Assembly (NCBI GenBank): GCA_036374835.1
Contig: DASUTB010000001.1
Coordinates: 150,708-214,707, forward strand
Direction: 5' to 3'
Length of the DNA stretch: 64,000 nt
Source of the DNA: DASUTB01 sp036374835
Lineage (GTDB): Bacteria > Actinomycetota > Actinomycetes > Jiangellales > Jiangellaceae
Shown here: positions 60,125 through 64,000 of the stretch, piece after piece
Layout: each line of letters begins with the position of its first letter
How positions within the stretch are numbered: the first letter of the stretch is position 1
The notes under the pieces: generated by a model
Seen by the model: the letters and a program-made list of their open reading frames with translations, nothing else
Told to the model about the DNA's origin: nothing
Databases searched by the model: none
Made by a program: the position numbers and the translations under genes

Positions 60125-62247
60125 TGAGAGCCTGCCAGCCTGCCGAGAAGGGTGCGGTCGACCGGGAAGGTGTCCCGATCTACTACGAGGTCTTCGGTGA
60201 CGGGCAGCCGACGCTGCTGCTCGTTCCACCGTCCCCGATCACCCACTCCAGAATCTGGAAGGCGCTGATCCCGTACCTTTCCCGGCACTACCGGGTGGTG
60301 ACGCTCGACGGCCGCGGGAACGGCCACTCCGGGCGTCCCACAACCATCGCCGCCCACACCCGCGCCGAGAACGAGCAGGACATCCTTGCCGTGCTCGACG
60401 CGACCGGAACGGACGAGGCCGTGCTCGTAGCCCACTGCCACGCCAACTGGTGGGCCGTGGACGTCGCCGCCGAGCATCCGGACCGGGTGCGCGCCCTGGT
60501 CTCCATCGAGCCGGGCGTCCCGTACCTCGGCAGGTCGCAGCCGCATTGGGTGGAGGCGGCCCGCCGGTGGGACGACGTCATCGAGAACGCCGCGGGCTGG
60601 GAACTCTGCACGCGGCACGGCTTCGTCACCGAACACCGGCGCTGGGTCGAGTTCTGGTTCGGCTCCCAACTGGTCGAGCCGCATTCGACCAAGCAGTACG
60701 ACGACGCGGTGCGCTGGGCCCTGGAGTCGACCGGCGAGATTCTCGCCGCGAGCGAGGAGGCCCAAGACCTCGATCCGCCGGGCCGGGAGGAGTTCGAAGA
60801 GCGCTGCCGTCAGCTGGACGCACCGGTCCTGGTCATCCACGGCGATCAGGACATCTGCCAGCACGTCGACCGAGGACGAGCGTTCGCCGAGCTGACCGGT
60901 GGAGAGCTAGTCGTGATCGAGGGCGCCGGCCATCTGACCATCGCCAGAGAGCCGGTTCGCGTCAACCGAACCATCAAAGACTTCGTCGATCGACTTAAGG
61001 GGTTGCCCGGCATGACTTCTGGCACCTGGACGCGCGGCCTCGCCCGGCGCAAGCGCGCGCTCTACGTCTCCTCGCCGATCGGGCTGGGCCACGCCCGCCG
61101 GGATGTGGCGATCGTCAAGGAGCTGAAGAAGCTGGAGCCCGATCTTCAGGTCGACTGGCTCGCACAGGATCCCGTCACCAAGGTCCTCGATGCAGAGGGC
61201 GAGACGATCCATCCGGCGAGCCGGTGGCTGGCGAGCGAGTCCGCACACATCGCGTCCGAGGCGAGCGGGCACGACCTGCACTGCTTCCAGGCGTTGCGGA
61301 ACATGGACGAGATACTGGTGGCCAACTTCATGCTCTTCCAGGAGGTCGTCGAGGACGGCCTGTACGACCTGATCGTCAGCGACGAGGCCTGGGACATCGA
61401 CCATTTCTGGCACGAGAACCCGGAACTGAAGCGCGGGTCGCACGCCTGGATGACCGACTTCGTCGGCTTCCTTCCCATGCCGGACGGCGGCGACCGCGAG
61501 GCACTCCTCACCGCCGACTACAACGCCGAAATGATCGAACACGTCGCCCGCTTCCCGCGCATCCGCGACCGCGCCGTCTTCGTCGGCAACCCCGACGACG
61601 TGATCCCGGAAACCTTCGGGCCCGGACTGCCGAAGATCAGGGACTGGACGGCGGACCACTACGCCTTCTCGGGCTACATCACGGGGTTCACCCCTCCCGA
61701 CCCGCGCGACATCGCAGGGATGCGGGAGGAACTCGGCTACCTGCCCGGCGAGAAGGTGGTCATGGTGACGGTCGGCGGTTCAGGAGTGGGAAGGACGCTG
61801 CTCGAGAAGGTCATCGACGCATATCCGCTTGCCAAGGCCAGGCTTCCCGAGCTGCGGATGATCGTCGTGGCCGGCCCGCGGATCGTCCCCGATTCGCTGC
61901 CGGCGCACGACGGCCTGGAGATCCGCGGCTACGTCGACCGGCTCTACCGGCACCTGTCCGTGTGCGACCTGGCGGTCGTCCAAGGCGGACTGACCACGAC
62001 CATGGAGCTGGCGGCCGCTCGTCGTCCCTTCCTATATTTCCCGCTTCGGAACCATTTCGAGCAGAACTTCCACGTGCGCCACCGCCTCGACAGGTACGGA
62101 GCGGGCAGGTGCATGGAGTTCGCAACGACCGACCCCGACCAGCTCGCCGAAGCGATGGTGAGCGAGATCGGGCGCGAGGTCATTTACCTGCCGGTCGAAA
62201 CCGATGGCGCGGCTCGAGCAGCGGCGCTGGTGGCCGAGATGCTGTGA
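60124..62247 (+). CDS. Alpha/beta hydrolase-glycosyltransferase fusion with Cys nucleophile
   Basis: 707 residues from ATG 60124. Residues 1 to about 295 are an alpha/beta hydrolase paralogous to the preceding gene, but the elbow reads LVAHCHANWW. So Cys105 replaces Ser, as in dienelactone hydrolase. Asp (HGDQDICQHV) and His (EGAGHLTIARE) are present. After a short linker (about 300), the C-terminal domain is a GT-B-like glycosyltransferase: YVSSPIGLGHARRDVAIVKE, VTVGGSGVGRTLLEKVID, and the donor-site VVQGGLTTTMELAAARRPFL with FPLRNHFEQNFHVRHRLDRYG. It may transfer a sugar and process an ester or lactone. Substrates unknown. Confidence 0.85.
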   Translation: MRACQPAEKGAVDREGVPIYYEVFGDGQPTLLLVPPSPITHSRIWKALIPYLSRHYRVVTLDGRGNGHSGRPTTIAAHTRAENEQDILAVLDATGTDEAVLVAHCHANWWAVDVAAEHPDRVRALVSIEPGVPYLGRSQPHWVEAARRWDDVIENAAGWELCTRHGFVTEHRRWVEFWFGSQLVEPHSTKQYDDAVRWALESTGEILAASEEAQDLDPPGREEFEERCRQLDAPVLVIHGDQDICQHVDRGRAFAELTGGELVVIEGAGHLTIAREPVRVNRTIKDFVDRLKGLPGMTSGTWTRGLARRKRALYVSSPIGLGHARRDVAIVKELKKLEPDLQVDWLAQDPVTKVLDAEGETIHPASRWLASESAHIASEASGHDLHCFQALRNMDEILVANFMLFQEVVEDGLYDLIVSDEAWDIDHFWHENPELKRGSHAWMTDFVGFLPMPDGGDREALLTADYNAEMIEHVARFPRIRDRAVFVGNPDDVIPETFGPGLPKIRDWTADHYAFSGYITGFTPPDPRDIAGMREELGYLPGEKVVMVTVGGSGVGRTLLEKVIDAYPLAKARLPELRMIVVAGPRIVPDSLPAHDGLEIRGYVDRLYRHLSVCDLAVVQGGLTTTMELAAARRPFLYFPLRNHFEQNFHVRHRLDRYGAGRCMEFATTDPDQLAEAMVSEIGREVIYLPVETDGAARAAALVAEML

Positions 62248-62287
62248 TTCGTTGCCCTCGCTCAGTGGCGGTCGGTAGCGTTCACTC

Positions 62288-63988
62288 GTGGCCGAGGCAC
62301 CGCGTGCAGACCGCAATCCGGCAGCTGGGGACGGCGCTGGTGAGCTGGCGCGCGGACGGCGCGCCGCCGAACGTTTGGCGTGGGCGGAGGCCTACGAGTC
62401 GCTGTCCCGGGCCGGTCGGGACATGACGCTGCCGCCCGACGACCACGAGATGCTGGCGACCGCCGCATATTTGACCGGCCAGATCGACGGCTGCCGGCAC
62501 GCCCTTCAGCGCGCCAGCGAGGGGTATGCCGCTGCGGGCGACGGCGCCCGCGCGGCCCGGTGCCTGTTCTGGCTGGGTTTCATCATGTTCACCCAGGGCG
62601 ACGTCGCCCAGGCCGGTGGTTGGCTGTCGCGGGCGGCACGTCTGCTCGATGACGTGCCAGGTGAGTGCGCCGAACAGGGCCTGCTGCTGCTTCCACAGAT
62701 CTTCCAGGCTACGGACGAGGGCGACCAGCCGCGTGCGGAGGCCGCTGCCGCCCGGATGGCCGAGATCGGCGACCGCGGGCGAGATCCCGAGGTGCGTGCG
62801 TTCGGGCTGCATTGGCAGGGCCGTGCGATGGTCCGCGAGGGACGGGTTCGCGATGGCCTGGCGCTGCTCGACGAGTCGATGACGGCGGTCGTCGCCGGTG
62901 AGGTCGCGCCGTACGTCGCCGGATCGCTGTACTGCTCGATGATCGACGCTTGCCGCGAGGTCGCCGATATCCGTCGCGCGCAGGAGTGGACCGGAGCTCT
63001 GACGTCCTGGTGCGATGAGCAACCGGACATGTTCACGTTCAGTGGCCAGTGTCTGGCGCACCGTGCCGACCTCATGCATCTGCACGGCCAGTGGCCGGAG
63101 GCGATCGCGGAGGCCAAACGGGCTTGCGAGCGGTTCGACCATGCCGCCGACCGGTACGCCACCGGAATGGCCTGGTACCGCCTTGCCGAGGTCTACCGAA
63201 CTCAAGGCGCGATCGAGGCGGCTGAAGACGCGTATCGCCGAGCGAGCGAGTGGGGACGCGACCCACAGCCGGGGCTGGCGCTGCTGTGGCTGGGAACCGG
63301 GCGCAGCGGCGCCGGGCGCACCGCCATCGAGCGGGCAGTGGCCGAACAGACCGGCCGGCTCGGCCGGGCGAGCATGCTGCCGGCGCTGGTCGAGGTCGCG
63401 CTCGCTGACGGCGATGTCGATACTGCTCGTACGGCGGCAACCGAGCTGTCCGCTATCGCCGACGAATACGAGACCGATCTCCTACGGGCTGAATCGGACC
63501 GCGCCCTCGGTGCCGTCCAGATCGCGGACGGCGCGGCGCGGGACGCACTCGCCACACTGCGCCGTTCCTGGCGGCTGTGGCAGCAGTTGGACGCCCCTTA
63601 CGAGGCGGCACGTGCGAGGGTACTCATCGGTCGTGCGTGCCGGGCGTTGGGTGACGAGGACTCGGCGGCGCTCGAGCTGGAGTCCGCGCGGCGTGCGTTC
63701 GCCCAACTCGGTGCGGCGGCCGACCTGGCCAGGCTGGACGAGCTCACCCGGCCGGTGCCGGACCCGGAGCGGACGCACGGACTCACCGCGCGCGAGCTCC
63801 AGGTGTTGCGGCTGCTCGCCTCCGGCAGGACGAACCACGCGATCGCCGCGGACCTGGTGATCGCGGCCAAGACCGTCGACCGGCACGTGAGCAACATCTT
63901 CACCAAGCTCGGCGTCTCGTCGCGCGCCGCAGCGACGGCGTACGCATACGAGCACCGGCTCGTAATAGTGGCGCGCGATCAGCGCTGA
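62288..63988 (+). CDS. LuxR-type regulator with TPR-rich sensor region
   Basis: 566 residues from GTG 62288. There is no Walker motif. Residues about 20-480 are repeated helix pairs typical of TPRs (AEAYESLSRAGRDMTLPPDD, AKRACERFDHAADRYATGMA, ATLRRSWRLWQQLDAPYEAA). The C-terminal LuxR HTH is LTARELQVLRLLASGRTNHA then IAADLVIAAKTVDRHVSNIF. It resembles the C-terminal half of LAL-type regulators without the ATPase. It lies 40 nt after the hydrolase-glycosyltransferase gene and is possibly co-transcribed. The last 12 nt of the window show nothing. Confidence 0.88.
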   Translation: MAEAPRADRNPAAGDGAGELARGRRAAERLAWAEAYESLSRAGRDMTLPPDDHEMLATAAYLTGQIDGCRHALQRASEGYAAAGDGARAARCLFWLGFIMFTQGDVAQAGGWLSRAARLLDDVPGECAEQGLLLLPQIFQATDEGDQPRAEAAAARMAEIGDRGRDPEVRAFGLHWQGRAMVREGRVRDGLALLDESMTAVVAGEVAPYVAGSLYCSMIDACREVADIRRAQEWTGALTSWCDEQPDMFTFSGQCLAHRADLMHLHGQWPEAIAEAKRACERFDHAADRYATGMAWYRLAEVYRTQGAIEAAEDAYRRASEWGRDPQPGLALLWLGTGRSGAGRTAIERAVAEQTGRLGRASMLPALVEVALADGDVDTARTAATELSAIADEYETDLLRAESDRALGAVQIADGAARDALATLRRSWRLWQQLDAPYEAARARVLIGRACRALGDEDSAALELESARRAFAQLGAAADLARLDELTRPVPDPERTHGLTARELQVLRLLASGRTNHAIAADLVIAAKTVDRHVSNIFTKLGVSSRAAATAYAYEHRLVIVARDQR

Positions 63989-64000
63989 TCCACGCAGCCG

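Overview
The window is high-GC DNA from a filamentous or mycelial-type actinomycete. This rests on the dense GC-rich coding, frequent GTG starts, a mycothiol S-conjugate amidase (mca), an F420-type luciferase-like oxidoreductase, Tat-exported hydrolases, and a greA-to-fumC gene order that matches Mycobacterium tuberculosis Rv1080c-Rv1098c as I remember it. No rRNA, tRNA, CRISPR array or transposase gene is visible. I do not name a genus with confidence.

Layout. (1) 1-9401, minus strand: a branched-chain-amino-acid-type ABC importer (livF partial, a livM-livG fusion, livH, livK) preceded in the same operon by two Tat-signal amidohydrolases. An XRE-cupin regulator follows. (2) 9592-16923, plus strand: a seven-gene catabolic operon with a creatinase-like M24 protein, E1 alpha and beta of a 2-oxoacid dehydrogenase, a cytoplasmic amidohydrolase, a bicupin, an SDR and a beta-hydroxyacid dehydrogenase. 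Both operons carry a similar GCTTAAC...GTTAA(A)CGC motif upstream. I read regions 1 and 2 as one import-and-degradation system for an unidentified amide or N-heterocyclic compound. (3) 16968-20781: a coiled-coil membrane protein, an ABC-F ATPase, and an orphan STAND/DUF234 ATPase with an AT-rich 44-bp palindromic promoter. (4) 20805-26294: an ACMSD-like amidohydrolase, an IclR regulator, and an SsuABC/TauABC-type importer. (5) 26413-32020: OsmC-like protein, LLM oxidoreductase, DHA2 exporter, MarR, threonine dehydratase. (6) 31996-39063: GH3 glycosidase, LacI and a sugar ABC importer without its own ATPase. (7) 39064-42189: a DUF4097-like/DUF2089 pair behind a perfect operator palindrome, then a DrrAB-type transporter. 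(8) 42359-55103: the conserved housekeeping block greA, DUF4307, mca, small membrane protein, [MFS-MerR insert], DUF255, hemolysin III, cis-prenyltransferase, phoH2, muralytic enzyme, DUF2236, fumC. (9) 55221-63988: two large LuxR-type regulators flanking DUF1326, DUF2182, a His-rich small membrane protein and two paralogous alpha/beta hydrolases, one fused to a glycosyltransferase.

Intergenic repeats are the most unusual content. Family A has termini GAATGAYCAYGT and lies directly after stop codons, often filling the whole gap between convergent genes. Copies are at 3358-3445, 8562-8642, 42190-42358, 48464-48544, 52563-52767 and 53623-53702. One is a 205-bp palindrome with 54-bp arms matching at 52 of 54 positions. 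Family B has the core ACATCACAACAGGC...GTTGTGATG followed by GCCGAACGTGATCGAA. Copies are at 26309, 27591, 30711 and 50101. A third repeat of about 60 bp lies in frame inside two neighbouring genes of the catabolic operon.
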